A stretch of 64,000 nucleotides of DNA from Prado023 sp963700475 (GCA_963700475.1 CAVOXR010000001.1:124001-188000); one strand, 5' to 3'; counted from the first letter of the stretch, positions 8,886 through 18,158 are shown. The notes: generated by a model from the letters alone, not told the origin. Numbers and translations are program-made.

Positions 8886-10709
8886 TCAGGACTCGGTCGG
8901 GTCCTCAGAGCCGGGTCGAGCCTCCTCCGGATCCTCCGTCGACTGATCTGCGGCCGACCGCGCATGGGCCTCGATGTGCTGCACGGCCAGGTCGATCGTG
9001 GGGAACACGTGGTCCTCGTGGATCACATCGATGACCCCGACAGCGCGGGCGTACGCGAGCGCCGGGGTGTGCACGTCTGCCAGGTAGGGCTCGATGCCTT
9101 GGGCGCGCAGCTCGGACCCCAGGCTCGTGAGGACGTCCGCGGAGGTCAGGTCCAGGGAGTCCTGCGATCCGATGTCCAGGATCACCGCACTGGGCTTCGG
9201 ATCAGCTCGATCGACCAGCATCCGGATCCGGTCGCGGACCGTCAGGGCGTTTGCGTAGTAGTAGGCCGAATGCAGGCGCAGGATCAGAACCCCTGCCACG
9301 GGCTCGTTCTCCGGGTGCCGCTTCAGGTCTGAGTACGCGCCCGGGGAGCCAGGCACGCGTCCCACTGAGGCGACATACGGCCGGCTGGATTGGTACACGA
9401 GGAACACCAGCGACGACACGAGGCCGACGATCATGCCCTCGAGCACCCCGATGAACAGCACGCCGAGCATGGCCAGGAGTCCGAACCAGAACTCGACCCT
9501 TGACTGCTGGCGCAACCGCTGCAGCTTGCGCGAGGTGATGATGTGCCAGACCGCGTAGATGATCAGCGCGGCCAGCACGGACTCGGGCAGTGATGCGAAC
9601 AGCGGCGTGAGGAACAGCAACGTGATGACGGTCGCGACCCAGGCCACGAGGTTCGAGATCTGGGTCTGCGCCCCGGCACCCTCCTTGACCGCGGAGCCCG
9701 ACATGCCCCCCGAGGCGATCATCCCCCCGAAGAGCGAACTGATGATGTTGGTGGCGCCGTGGGCGTTGAGCTCCTGGTCGGCGTCGACCTCGTACCCGTG
9801 ACGATCGGCGAACTCCCGAGCCGCCCCCAGCGCCTCGCTGAACGCCACCAGGAAGACGCCGAGGGCCGGCAGGACCATCGCGATGTAGGTCCGGAACGGG
9901 ACGGCGGTGAAGTCCAGGGACGGTAGGCCCTGCGGCAGCGTACCGACCACCGCGACGTCGTAGCTGCCGGCCAGGTCCAGCTGGTCGCTGACGAAGATCG
10001 CCCCGAAGAGCGCGATCAGACCCGCGGGGATCCTCGGGTTCAGCTTGGGGAGCCCGGCCAGCAGGAGGATGGCGACCGCGCCGATCGCGAACGCCGCCCA
10101 GTTGGCCTCGGGGAGCTCCTTGATGACGCCGAAGAACTTCCGGACGGTGTTGCCCTCGGGCTTGGGGACGCCGAACAGCTTGTTCAGCTGGCCGACGGCG
10201 ACGAAGATCGCCAGGCCAGTGACGAATCCGTCCATCACCGGCTTCGAGAGGAACTGGGTGATGAAGCCGAGGCGCAGAACGCCGGCCACGAGGAAGACGA
10301 GGCCAGTCACCAGGACGAACGCCTGGGCATTGGCTGCGTAGCTGGCGCCCTGAGAGCCGGCGTCCTCGACGTTCGTCACGGCAACGGCGGCCACGGACGA
10401 GGCAAGGAGGGCGGAGGCCGCCGACGTGGGGCCGACGGACAGGTGGCGGGATGTGCCCAAGAGGGCGTAGATCAGCAGCGAGATGACCAACGTGTAGAGG
10501 CCGGCTTGCGGCGGGAGGTCGGCGATCCCGGCGTACGCCATCCCCTGGGGCACAAGCAGGCCCCAGAGCGTCAGTCCCGCGAGGGTGTCCTTCGACCACC
10601 ATCCCCGGTTGTACTCGGGGAACCACGAGAGGATCGGCACATACGCCCTCAGGCGGCCGAGGCGATGGGGCCCGGTCGCCGGCTCCGCCGTCGTCGCTGC
10701 ATCAGCCAT
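8886..10709 (-). CDS. SulP family anion transporter with STAS domain (second copy)
   Basis: Membrane anion transporter of the SulP/SLC26 family, 607 residues. The N-terminal half shows the SulP region with WGLLVPQGMAYAGIADLPP (about 50-68) and the conserved GTSRHLSVGPTSAASALLA. About ten to twelve transmembrane helices follow. The C-terminal STAS domain (about 470-580) has VILDIGSQDSLDLTSADVL. It is a distant paralogue of the transporter at 159-2231 and lacks its long charged tail. The start has a GAGG ribosome site 8 bases upstream. nagB ends only 31 bases before this start, so the two may share a transcript. Confidence 0.93.
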   Translation of the reverse strand: MADAATTAEPATGPHRLGRLRAYVPILSWFPEYNRGWWSKDTLAGLTLWGLLVPQGMAYAGIADLPPQAGLYTLVISLLIYALLGTSRHLSVGPTSAASALLASSVAAVAVTNVEDAGSQGASYAANAQAFVLVTGLVFLVAGVLRLGFITQFLSKPVMDGFVTGLAIFVAVGQLNKLFGVPKPEGNTVRKFFGVIKELPEANWAAFAIGAVAILLLAGLPKLNPRIPAGLIALFGAIFVSDQLDLAGSYDVAVVGTLPQGLPSLDFTAVPFRTYIAMVLPALGVFLVAFSEALGAAREFADRHGYEVDADQELNAHGATNIISSLFGGMIASGGMSGSAVKEGAGAQTQISNLVAWVATVITLLFLTPLFASLPESVLAALIIYAVWHIITSRKLQRLRQQSRVEFWFGLLAMLGVLFIGVLEGMIVGLVSSLVFLVYQSSRPYVASVGRVPGSPGAYSDLKRHPENEPVAGVLILRLHSAYYYANALTVRDRIRMLVDRADPKPSAVILDIGSQDSLDLTSADVLTSLGSELRAQGIEPYLADVHTPALAYARAVGVIDVIHEDHVFPTIDLAVQHIEAHARSAADQSTEDPEEARPGSEDPTES

Positions 10710-10740
10710 GGACGATCCTCACGCCGGGATGGGGGTGCGA

Positions 10741-11526
10741 TCAGATGCCCTGCCAGTCGGGCTTCCCCTCGTAGGTGTTCGTGTAGTAGCTCGTGAGGCG
10801 CAACTGGTTGGCTGCCTCCTCGTCGACCACGACTGTGGCGTGCGGGTGCATCTGCAGGATCGAGGCCGGCCAGTGCGCCGACACCCCACCCTCGACGCAC
10901 TCCGCCACGGCCTGGGCCTTGCCGAAACCGAAGCCCAGCATGATCGCGTGGCGGCACTCCATGATCGTGCCGAGCCCCTGGGTGAGGCAGTGCTTGGGAA
11001 CCTGGTTGATGTCGCCGTCGAAGAAGCGGGCGTTGTCCTCGCGGGTCTTGGTCGTCAGGGTCTTGAGCCGGGTGCGCGACACCAGCGACGAGCCGGGCAT
11101 GTTGAAGGCGAGGTGGCCGTCGGAGCCGATGCCCAGGATCTGGATGTCGATGCCGCCGGCGTCCTTGATGGCCTGGTCGTAGTCGCGGCCGGCCTGGAGC
11201 AGGTCCTCGGCCAGGCCGTCGGGACCGTTGACGGCATCGGGGGCGAAGTCGACGTGGCCGGTGAACTCGCGCTCGATGAACGTCCGGTAGAGCTCGGGGT
11301 GGCCGGCCGGCAGGCCGACGTACTCGTCGAGGTTGAAGGCCTTCGCACGGGCGAAGCTGAGCCCCTCCTCCTTGTGGCGGCGGATCAACTCCTTGTAGAC
11401 ACCCAGGGGGGTGGAGCCGGTCGCAAGCCCCAGGACCGCGTCCGGCTTGGCGGCGAGCAGCGTGCTGTAGGCGTTGGCGACGATGGGCGCAGCGTCTTCA
11501 GGCTTGCGAACGATGATGACTTCCAC
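10741..11526 (-). CDS. nagB: Glucosamine-6-phosphate deaminase
   Basis: Cytosolic enzyme converting glucosamine-6-phosphate to fructose-6-phosphate and ammonia in amino-sugar catabolism. The 261-residue protein has the phosphate loop LATGSTPLGVY (about 34-44), the catalytic NLDEYVGLP with Asp68, and GIGSDGHLAFN with Asp136 and His138. These match the acid/base residues of known NagB enzymes, and the length is close to the usual 266. The GTG at 11526 is chosen because GAGGAGG lies 6 bases upstream and homologues start with the same MxVIIV pattern; upstream in-frame sequence is low-complexity. It lies downstream of the terminator at 11642-11682, so it should have its own promoter, and it is followed closely by the SulP gene. 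Confidence 0.95.
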   Translation of the reverse strand: MEVIIVRKPEDAAPIVANAYSTLLAAKPDAVLGLATGSTPLGVYKELIRRHKEEGLSFARAKAFNLDEYVGLPAGHPELYRTFIEREFTGHVDFAPDAVNGPDGLAEDLLQAGRDYDQAIKDAGGIDIQILGIGSDGHLAFNMPGSSLVSRTRLKTLTTKTREDNARFFDGDINQVPKHCLTQGLGTIMECRHAIMLGFGFGKAQAVAECVEGGVSAHWPASILQMHPHATVVVDEEAANQLRLTSYYTNTYEGKPDWQGI

Positions 11527-11641
11527 TTCCAGCCTCCTCAGGCCTCGGAGCTCGGCGCACACATCCTGTCGCGTCGCGCGGGTCGGATGCCGCGCGAGCA
11601 GGCCGAAGCGTGCCGGATGCGACGTGATCCGCGCGGAAAAG

Positions 11642-11682
11642 GAGGAGCCCACCCCCGCCTGCTGGGCGGGGATGGGCTCCTC
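11642..11682 (-). terminator. Strong stem-loop terminator after the LURP-one-related gene
   Basis: An 18-position stem with one mismatch and a 5-base loop. On the minus strand it is followed by a short T-run (CTTTTCC). It lies 13 bases after the stop of the gene ending at 11696. This is the clearest intrinsic-type terminator in the window and separates that gene from nagB. Confidence 0.8.
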
Positions 11683-11695
11683 GTGCCGTGTGGGA

Positions 11696-12247
11696 TCAGC
11701 CGATGTCGTGGCTCGACTGGTCCATGGCGACCGTGGCGGCCAGGAGCAGGATGTCGTCGTAGCCCGGCTCGATCTGCACCCCGTAGGTGTCGCGGATGCG
11801 GAACCACTTCTTCGACACCTCGCCGACCTTGTTGCGCCCCTCGAAGAACGAGTACTCGTGGTCGAGGAAGTTGCCCTTGAGCTCCAGCTCCCGGCCGTCA
11901 TCGAGCTTGAGCTTGAAGTCGTCGCCCAGGACGTTGATCAGGTCCTTGGTCAGCACCCCGCTGGGGGCACCGTCACGCTCGATCTTGATCTTGTCGCGGA
12001 TCGAGACGGCCTTGGACTGGATCTTGGCCAGCTCCTTGCCGTTGAGGTCCTCGAAGATGAGGGTGTCGCGGACCCGCAGCATCTTGCCGTCCACCTTGAA
12101 GTGACGTCGCCCGTCGCCATCCTCGATCCAGAAGTCATCGCCGAAGGACGCCATCTTCTCGCGCATCTTGTACGTCGTCGCAGAACCCCGACGGCCGAAC
12201 TCCTGACGGTCTTCCCTTCGCTGCTCGCGACGGTCACCCAGACCCAT
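11696..12247 (-). CDS. LURP-one-related (LOR/YxjI) family protein
   Basis: Protein of 183 residues with a LURP-one-related beta-barrel domain, a tubby/scramblase-like fold whose bacterial function is not established. After a charged N-terminus, the LOR pattern runs from YKMREKMASFGDDFWIEDG through RRHFKVDGKMLRVRDT and then repeated short beta strands with GKELAKI and DHEYSFFEG. The C-terminus holds a helix with LLLAATVAMDQ. ATG at 12247 follows GGAGG at good spacing. It appears to be a single-gene transcript, ended by a strong hairpin. Confidence 0.85.
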   Translation of the reverse strand: MGLGDRREQRREDRQEFGRRGSATTYKMREKMASFGDDFWIEDGDGRRHFKVDGKMLRVRDTLIFEDLNGKELAKIQSKAVSIRDKIKIERDGAPSGVLTKDLINVLGDDFKLKLDDGRELELKGNFLDHEYSFFEGRNKVGEVSKKWFRIRDTYGVQIEPGYDDILLLAATVAMDQSSHDIG

Positions 12248-12395
12248 GACTGATTCCTCCACATCCGACCGGGCGAGTCCCGGTTGCCAACGAGGGTAGT
12301 GGCCGCCGCCGGCGTTGGCACAGGGAAGGAAGGGCGCAGGTCCCGGGTGACTCACTCCTGTGGCCGTTGGCCAGAAGTGACGGGAGAATCACGCC

Positions 12396-12644
12396 ATGGC
12401 CATCCGTGACTACCCGACGGCGGACCTCACCGTTCACTGGGACCCGAGCATCTGCCAGCACTCCCGCGTGTGCGCCACCACCCTGCCGGCGGTGTTCAGG
12501 CCACGCGAACGGCCGTGGATCGACGTCGGGGCCAGCAGCACCGACGAGCTCGCGGCCACGATCGATGCCTGCCCAAGCCGTGCGCTGACCTACACCCGGA
12601 ACGCGCTGGCCAGCGACCCAACGGACCAAGGAGCGCTGTCGTGA
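12396..12644 (+). CDS. (4Fe-4S) mono-cluster domain protein
   Basis: Small 82-residue protein of the divergent mono-cluster Fer4_19 type, a probable electron carrier or cluster-binding accessory. It has WDPSICQHSRVCATTLPAVF (about 16-35) with the two spaced cysteines, and a third cysteine in IDACPSRALTY (about 57-67), the pattern of this family. Its stop overlaps the next gene (GTGA at 12641-12644), a small GNAT protein. This ferredoxin-GNAT pair recurs in many bacteria (known association). Function beyond that is unknown. Confidence 0.87.
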   Translation: MAIRDYPTADLTVHWDPSICQHSRVCATTLPAVFRPRERPWIDVGASSTDELAATIDACPSRALTYTRNALASDPTDQGALS

Positions 12645-12949
12645 TCGAGGTCCAGAATGCGCCCGAGCGCAGTCGTTACGAGATCCTCGTGGATGGGACG
12701 TTCGCCGGGTTCACCCATTACCAGCCCTTCGAGGGATCCCTGGTCTTCGACCACACGGTGATCAAGGAGAAGTTCGCCGGCCAGGGCCTCGCGTCGAAGC
12801 TCGTGCGCGCGACGCTCGACGACGTCCGCGCGCAACAACTCCGGATCGTCCCCCTGTGCGAGTACGTCGCCGGGTGGCTGGAGAAGCACCCCGACTACGA
12901 CGACCTCGTCGACCGCGACCTGCTCGCCCGGATCCTGGCCACGGCCTGA
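12641..12949 (+). CDS. Small GNAT-fold N-acetyltransferase (CG-type)
   Basis: Protein of 102 residues with the minimal GNAT fold of the YjdJ-like/Acetyltransf_CG family. The acetyl-CoA-binding segment is visible as HTVIKEKFAGQGLASKLV (about 47-64, with GQGLA as the pyrophosphate loop), and the C-terminal motif has PLCEYVAGWLEKHPDY. The substrate is unknown. The GTG start at 12641 overlaps the ferredoxin-like stop by four bases, so expression is probably coupled. Confidence 0.9.
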   Translation: MIEVQNAPERSRYEILVDGTFAGFTHYQPFEGSLVFDHTVIKEKFAGQGLASKLVRATLDDVRAQQLRIVPLCEYVAGWLEKHPDYDDLVDRDLLARILATA

Positions 12950-13278
12950 CCCACTCGGGTCAGCAGTCCTGGGAAGCGAGGCCCGCCATCACGATCGCGG
13001 CGCTACCGCCGAGCGGTCGCGACCGCGGTGTTCGAGTAGGTCGACGCGGTGGCGTTGGAGGCGACGAGCCGGTACCGCTTGTCCTGTCGGCAGCGCGCAA
13101 CCGATGCCAGCACCGCCCGGTCCGTCCTCGCCCCGAGGGCCACGATGGATGCGGCGTGGTTGAATTCCGGCAACGGGCTTGCCAGTGAAGTTGCTAGGGG
13201 GACGGTCGTGACACCTCCCCGCGATTGCGACGCCGGACTGATTGGACCTGCTCCGCTCGGCTGAAGGAGATCGACGCC
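12950..13278. other. Intergenic stretch upstream of the sulfatase gene
   Basis: These 329 bases hold no gene I can support on the plus strand. On the minus strand a short frame ending at 13003 reads like the tail of a protein (YRLVASNATASTYSNTA just before its stop) and could be a remnant, but nothing upstream of it continues convincingly. A ribosome site (GAAGGAGA) for the sulfatase gene lies at 13263-13270. Confidence 0.4.
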
Positions 13279-15633
13279 ATGGATCGCACCGTTCTGCCCA
13301 TCCCGGACAAGCCGTACGCGGGTCCGGTGCACGAGGACGCGAAGGACCCGCGGGCGGTGTATGAGCCGATCCGGCCGGTCTCGCCGCCGCCGGGCGCCCC
13401 CAACGTCCTGGTGATCCTGCTCGACGATGTCGGCTTCGGTGCGGCGAGCGTGTTCGGTGGGCCGTGTCGGACCCCCACGGCCGAGCGGCTGGCCGGCAAT
13501 GGGCTGTCGTACTCCCGGTTCCACACGGCGGCGCTGTGTGCGCCAACCCGGCAGGCGCTGCTCACGGGCCGCAACCATCATGCGGTCGGGATGGGGGCGA
13601 TCACCGAGGTCGCGACGTCGATCCCGGGCTACACCTCGGTGCGGCCCCAGTCGGCGGCACCCCTGGCGGAGGTGCTGCGGCTCAACGGGTACGCGACCTC
13701 CCAGTTCGGCAAGTGCCACGAGGTCCCGATGTGGCAGACCAGCCCGGTGGGCCCGTTCGATGCGTGGCCCACGGGTGGCGGCGGCTTCGAGTACTTCTTC
13801 GGGTTCCTCGGTGGTGAGACCAACCAGTTCGCGCCCGCGCTGTACAACGGGACGACCCCGATCGAGCCCGACCGCACTGCCGACGAGGACTACCACTTCA
13901 CCGAGGACATGACCGACCGGGCGATCGCGTGGGTGCGCCAGCAGTCGGCCCTGGCCCCGGATCGACCGTTCTTCATGTACTTCGCTCCCGGCGCGACCCA
14001 CGCCCCGCACCACGTGCCCCTCGAATGGGCGGACAAGTACCGCGGGCAGTTCGACGACGGCTGGGACGCCCTGCGCGAGCGGACCTTCGCCGAGCAGCAG
14101 CGTCGGGGCATCGTTCCCGAGGACGCCGAGCTCACTGCCCGTCATGACGAGATCCCCGCGTGGGAGGACATGCCCGGCGAGCTCAAGGCGGTCCTGGCCC
14201 GGCAGATGGAGGTCTACGCCGGGTTCCTGGAGCACACCGACCACCACATCGGACGCCTGGTCGATGCCCTCGACGCGATCCACGCCCTGGACAACACGCT
14301 GGTGTTCTACATCCTGGGCGACAACGGGGCCTCGGCTGAGGGGCACATCAACGGCAGCTTCAACGAGTACCTGTTCTTCAACGGCGCCGCCGCGTTGGAG
14401 ACCCCGGAGTTCCTGGCCTCCCGGATCGACCTGTTGGGCACGCCGCAGGCGTACAACCACTTCTCCGTCGGCTGGGCGCACGCCATGGACACCCCCTACC
14501 AGTGGACCAAGCAGGTGGCCTCCCACTGGGGCGGTACCCGCAACGCGACCGTGGTCCACTGGCCGGCGGGGATCAGCGAACCAGGACAGGTCCGCCACCA
14601 GTTCCACCACGTGATCGACATCGCCCCGACGGTCCTCGACGTCGCGGGGCTGCCCCACCCGGATGCCGTGCACGGTGTCGCGCAGGACCCGCTGCACGGG
14701 GTGAGCATGCGCTACTCCTTCGACGAGCAGCACGCCGACGACCGGCACACCACCCAGTACTTCGAGATCGGCGGAAACCGAGGGATCTACCACCAGGGGT
14801 GGACCGCGGTCACCAAGCACGCGACCCCGTGGATCGCGATGGCCGAACTGCCCGCCTTCACCGACGACGTGTGGGAGCTGTACGCCCCCGGAGACTGGAC
14901 CCAGGCCAACGACCTCGCGGCCCAGATGCCCGAGAAGCTCCAGGAGTTGCAGGAGCTGTTCCTGTCCGAGGCACGCAGGTACAACGTGCTGCCCCTGGAC
15001 GATCGCCGCGTCGAGCGTTTCGATGCCAAGGTCGCCGGCCGCCCCGAACTGATCTCCGGGCGAACCCAGATCCTGTACGGCGGGATGGGCCGGCTCACCG
15101 AATCCTCGGTGATCAACATGAAGAACGTCTCCCACGCGGTGGCTGCCGACGTCGAGATCCCCGACGGTGGCGCTTCCGGGGTGATCGTGTCCCAAGGAGG
15201 CGCCTTCGGAGGATGGAGCCTCTACCTGCGCGCCGACGGCACCCCCGCCTACTGCTACAACCTGATGGGCATGAGTTCCACCACGGTGGTCGGTTCCCAG
15301 CCGCTGGCAGCGGGCCGGCGACGCGTCGTCATGGTGTTCGACTACGACGGTGGCGGACCCGGCCGCGGTGGTGGCGTGACCCTCCAGGTGGACGGGGAGA
15401 CCGTTGCCGAGGGCAGGCTCGAGGCAACCGTGCCCCTGGTCTTCTCCCTCGACGAGACCTGCGACGTCGGACACGACACCGGGTCGCCGGTCAGCGACGA
15501 CTACCGCTCCGAGGACAGCGCATTCACCGGCACCGTCGACTCCGTGCTCTTCGAGATCGCTGAGGGAGCAACGGACTTCAGCCACCTGGTGGATCCGCAA
15601 CTGCGCCTGTCCACGGCGTTGGCCCGCCAGTAA
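13279..15633 (+). CDS. Arylsulfatase (formylglycine-dependent sulfatase)
   Basis: Type I sulfatase of 784 residues that hydrolyses sulfate esters. The core starts at about residue 40 with PNVLVILLDDVGFG, whose aspartates bind the metal. The signature ALCAPTRQALLTGR places the catalytic cysteine at residue 87 within CxPTR, which must be oxidised to formylglycine by a maturase not present in this window. GKCHEVP and LGDNGAS are further active-site stretches. From about 600 onward there is a C-terminal beta-rich domain (GGWSLYLRADGTPAYCYNL) seen in long arylsulfatases. No signal peptide is visible, so a cytosolic location is likely. The ATG at 13279 has a ribosome site 8 bases upstream. Two SulP transporters occur elsewhere in the window, but no direct operon link exists. 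Confidence 0.93.
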   Translation: MDRTVLPIPDKPYAGPVHEDAKDPRAVYEPIRPVSPPPGAPNVLVILLDDVGFGAASVFGGPCRTPTAERLAGNGLSYSRFHTAALCAPTRQALLTGRNHHAVGMGAITEVATSIPGYTSVRPQSAAPLAEVLRLNGYATSQFGKCHEVPMWQTSPVGPFDAWPTGGGGFEYFFGFLGGETNQFAPALYNGTTPIEPDRTADEDYHFTEDMTDRAIAWVRQQSALAPDRPFFMYFAPGATHAPHHVPLEWADKYRGQFDDGWDALRERTFAEQQRRGIVPEDAELTARHDEIPAWEDMPGELKAVLARQMEVYAGFLEHTDHHIGRLVDALDAIHALDNTLVFYILGDNGASAEGHINGSFNEYLFFNGAAALETPEFLASRIDLLGTPQAYNHFSVGWAHAMDTPYQWTKQVASHWGGTRNATVVHWPAGISEPGQVRHQFHHVIDIAPTVLDVAGLPHPDAVHGVAQDPLHGVSMRYSFDEQHADDRHTTQYFEIGGNRGIYHQGWTAVTKHATPWIAMAELPAFTDDVWELYAPGDWTQANDLAAQMPEKLQELQELFLSEARRYNVLPLDDRRVERFDAKVAGRPELISGRTQILYGGMGRLTESSVINMKNVSHAVAADVEIPDGGASGVIVSQGGAFGGWSLYLRADGTPAYCYNLMGMSSTTVVGSQPLAAGRRRVVMVFDYDGGGPGRGGGVTLQVDGETVAEGRLEATVPLVFSLDETCDVGHDTGSPVSDDYRSEDSAFTGTVDSVLFEIAEGATDFSHLVDPQLRLSTALARQ

Positions 15634-15771
15634 CCCGCCATCGGTCCCACCCGGCCATCAGCGCGCTTGGCGAGCAGAAGCCCAGGACTTGGTCCATGGT
15701 GCCCCGGAGCCCACGGCGCCGGTGAGGAGCAGATCCCCGATGGGGGACGCAGGCTCGTCACCAGCCAGCCC

Positions 15772-16188
15772 TCACCTGGTGGGAATCGTTGGGAGCTCGA
15801 TCCCGCACGCCTTGAGGGCGGCTTGCGCCTCCGGGTCGTTGAACGCGCCGCCCGGCCCTCCCCCTTGGCCGGGCGCCCCCATGCCGCTGGGCATGTCGGA
15901 GGGCAAGTCTGTCGGCATCCCTGATGGCCGGTCGGTGGGCATGCCCGATGGCCGGTCGGTGGGCATGCCCGATGGGACGTCGATGCCGGCTGCCTGCAGG
16001 CACTCGTTGATCTTCTGGAAGTCGACCCCGGCAGGGCGGGGCTGGCCCGCGGCCGGCGCGGTTGGCGCCGGGGTCGCGGCCGTGGTCGTGGTGGTGCTCG
16101 GGTCGCTGCTTGAGCACGCTGTCAGCATCAGGGCTGCGGCCAGCAGGGCGGTGGAGGTCGGAATGACGCGGAGCGATGGCAACGGCAT
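15772..16188 (-). CDS. Lipoprotein with PSGMPTDR repeats
   Basis: Predicted exported lipoprotein of 138 residues. The N-terminal helix ends in a lipobox (LMLTACSSS, cysteine about 25), followed by a Thr/Ala/Pro linker. A first small domain has FQKINECLQAAGIDVP. The middle holds tandem octapeptide repeats (PSGMPTDR), then a Gly/Pro stretch. The end, DPEAQAALKACGIELPTIP, mirrors the first domain with a second cysteine, so the two could form a disulfide (inference). It is the last gene of the efflux operon (adaptor, ATPase, permease, anchored protein, lipoprotein), 89 bases after its neighbour. Its role is unknown; envelope association with the pump is plausible. Confidence 0.8.
   Translation of the reverse strand: MPLPSLRVIPTSTALLAAALMLTACSSSDPSTTTTTAATPAPTAPAAGQPRPAGVDFQKINECLQAAGIDVPSGMPTDRPSGMPTDRPSGMPTDLPSDMPSGMGAPGQGGGPGGAFNDPEAQAALKACGIELPTIPTR
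15923..15970. repeat. Two perfect 24-base tandem repeats in the lipoprotein gene
   Basis: Units 15923-15946 and 15947-15970 are identical. A degenerate copy precedes at 15899-15922 and a partial copy follows. Each unit encodes eight residues, so copy number change would keep the frame. Confidence 0.9.
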
Positions 16189-16277
16189 GGGAGTCCCTTC
16201 ACGGGTGGTGGGAACGGGCTGGGTTGGTCGGGCTGAGTCGTAGGTCGGCGAATGGGGGCCCCGTCGGTCGGTGACGG

Positions 16278-16874
16278 CTAGCGGGCGGTGACCCGGGTCG
16301 CGTTGATGGTGCCGTCGTCGTTGGTGGTTCCGGCGACGGTGACGCTGCTTCCGGTGGTGAGGTCGTCCAATGGGAGGGTGTTCTCCTCGACGATCTTGGT
16401 GCTGGTGTCGGTCTGGACGAGGTGGGTGGTGCCACCGAAGTCCTCGACGGTGATCGTGTCCCCGTCGACCTTGGTCACCTTCCCGATCACGGCCGGGCCG
16501 GTGGCGCTGGTGGTCGTCCCCGAGTCAGCGCCGCTGGGGGCGCCGGCAGCCTGGCCGGCTCCGGGGAAGCCCCCACTGGGGAAGCCTCCGGCAGCGAAGT
16601 CCGGGATCCCAGCAACGGTGGTGCCGGTGCTGGGGCCGAAGGTCTTCTGGGCGAACGACCCGGCGGTGAAGAACAGCCCGCACACAAGGGTCGCGGCCAG
16701 CACCTTGGTGATCAGGGGAAGTCGCGACCGGGGGGTGGGCTCATCGAACTCGTCCTCGGGGAACTGATCGTCCCAGCCCTCCGGAGACTGGGTTGCGATC
16801 GGGGAGGTCCTTTCCGTGGCATCGGCTTCAACGTCGTCGAAGCCGGTGTTGTCGTGGATCGCATCGTCAGACAT
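16278..16874 (-). CDS. Membrane-anchored DUF5666-like protein of efflux operon
   Basis: Protein of 198 residues with an acidic cytoplasmic N-terminus (about 1-50), a single membrane helix (LPLITKVLAATLVCGLFFTA, about 53-72), a Gly/Pro/Phe linker (AAGGFPSGGFPGAG) and an extracytoplasmic beta domain. The pattern VIGKVTKVDGDTITVEDFGG resembles DUF5666/OB-like small beta-barrels. It starts 6 bases after the ABC permease stop, so it belongs to the same transcript. Its linker composition matches the tails of the adaptor and lipoprotein, which suggests a shared envelope context. Its biochemical role is unknown. Confidence 0.8.
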   Translation of the reverse strand: MSDDAIHDNTGFDDVEADATERTSPIATQSPEGWDDQFPEDEFDEPTPRSRLPLITKVLAATLVCGLFFTAGSFAQKTFGPSTGTTVAGIPDFAAGGFPSGGFPGAGQAAGAPSGADSGTTTSATGPAVIGKVTKVDGDTITVEDFGGTTHLVQTDTSTKIVEENTLPLDDLTTGSSVTVAGTTNDDGTINATRVTAR

Positions 16875-16880
16875 GGGTCC

Positions 16881-18158
16881 TCACTCGTAGCGCAGTGCGT
16901 CGATGGGCCGCAGGGTTGCGGCGCGGTTGGCTGGGTAGAGGCCGAAGGCCAAGCCGGTGATCATGGCGACGGCGAAGGCCAGCACGACGGAGTAGGGGGC
17001 GACGACGGGCTCGACGCCGACGATCGTGAATTGGGATCCGAGGAGTCCGAGCACCACACCCACCGTGGCGCCGAAGAGCGAGAGCAGGAGCGCCTCGGCG
17101 AGGAACTGCGCGACGATGTCGGGCCTGCCGGCCCCGATGGCCTTGCGGATGCCGATCTCGCGGGTCCGCTCCGTGACGGTGACGAGCATGATGTTCATCA
17201 CGCCGATGCCGCCGACCAGCAGGGAGATCGCGGCGACAGCTCCGAGCAGCACGGTGAACGTCTGGTTCGACGATGTGGCCGCCGAGACCAGCGTTGAGGC
17301 GTTGAACACCGAGTAGTCGCGGCTGGTGGAGTCCACCCCGTGTCGGGAGTCGAGGATGGCCTGGATCTGGGTCTGGGCCTCATCCGAGGTGTCCGGGGAG
17401 GTGGCCTTCACGGAGATGGAGCTCAGGGCCCCGTATCCCGACAGGGTGTCCTGCACGGCGGTGGCGGGGGCGATCACCCGGTCGTCGGAGTCCTGTGGTC
17501 CGGTCGAGCCCTTCTCGGTCAGGATCCCCACGACGGTGAAGTCCTTGCCGTTGAAGGACACGGTCTTGTCCAGGATCGTGCTGCCGTCACCACCGGCGAG
17601 GTCCTCGGCGACGGTGGTGCCGACCAGGGCAACCCGGCGGTGCCCGGTGTAGTCCTCATCGGTGAAGGGTGTGCCGCTGGCGACGGTGTCGTTGTTGATC
17701 AGCAGGTACGCGCTGGTGGTGCCTGTGAAGGTCCCCACGGAGTGCGAGGCACCCTCGTAGGTGGCGGTCACCGACTGTGCGGAGACCACGGGGGCCACGC
17801 CCTCGACGTCGGGCGCCAGGGTCGTGTCGGTCAGGGCGCGGGCATCGTCCATGGTGAGCTCGTTGGAGTCCGTCTTGGTGCCCGACGTGGTCGAGGTCGC
17901 CCCGCCACCGCCGCCGAACGGGCCGGCGAAGCCTCCCGCGCGTCCACCGGCGGCGGTCGAGGTCGACGACACGGTCAATGTGCTGGCGCCGAGCCCGCTG
18001 ATGGAGTCTGCCACTGCTTTGCTGGAGCCGGTCCCGACCGCGACCAGGATGATCACGGCGGCCACGCCGATCATGATCCCGAGGGTGGTCAGGGCCGATC
18101 GGGTCTTGTTGGCAGTCACTCCCTGGACAGCGAAGCGCATGCTCTCGCGGACATTCAC
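16881..18158 (-). CDS. ABC transporter permease, MacB/FtsX type
   Basis: Inner-membrane permease of 425 residues in the MacB/FtsX mechanotransmission family. It has one N-terminal helix (about 20-42, TLGIMIGVAAVIILVAVGTG), a large extracytoplasmic domain (about 45-290), and three C-terminal helices with the family region MNIMLVTVTERTREIGIRKA (about 318-337). A Gly/Phe-rich insertion (RAGGFAGPFGGGGG) lies near residue 75. The GTG start overlaps the ATPase stop by four bases (GTGA), showing tight coupling. Together with the adaptor and ATPase it forms a tripartite-like exporter, probably of peptides or amphiphilic compounds. Confidence 0.92.
   Translation of the reverse strand: MNVRESMRFAVQGVTANKTRSALTTLGIMIGVAAVIILVAVGTGSSKAVADSISGLGASTLTVSSTSTAAGGRAGGFAGPFGGGGGATSTTSGTKTDSNELTMDDARALTDTTLAPDVEGVAPVVSAQSVTATYEGASHSVGTFTGTTSAYLLINNDTVASGTPFTDEDYTGHRRVALVGTTVAEDLAGGDGSTILDKTVSFNGKDFTVVGILTEKGSTGPQDSDDRVIAPATAVQDTLSGYGALSSISVKATSPDTSDEAQTQIQAILDSRHGVDSTSRDYSVFNASTLVSAATSSNQTFTVLLGAVAAISLLVGGIGVMNIMLVTVTERTREIGIRKAIGAGRPDIVAQFLAEALLLSLFGATVGVVLGLLGSQFTIVGVEPVVAPYSVVLAFAVAMITGLAFGLYPANRAATLRPIDALRYE

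Noticed and set aside
13003..15600. 865-codon minus-strand open frame opposite the sulfatase gene
   Set aside because: The plus strand has intact sulfatase motifs; the antisense frame is open only because of codon bias.
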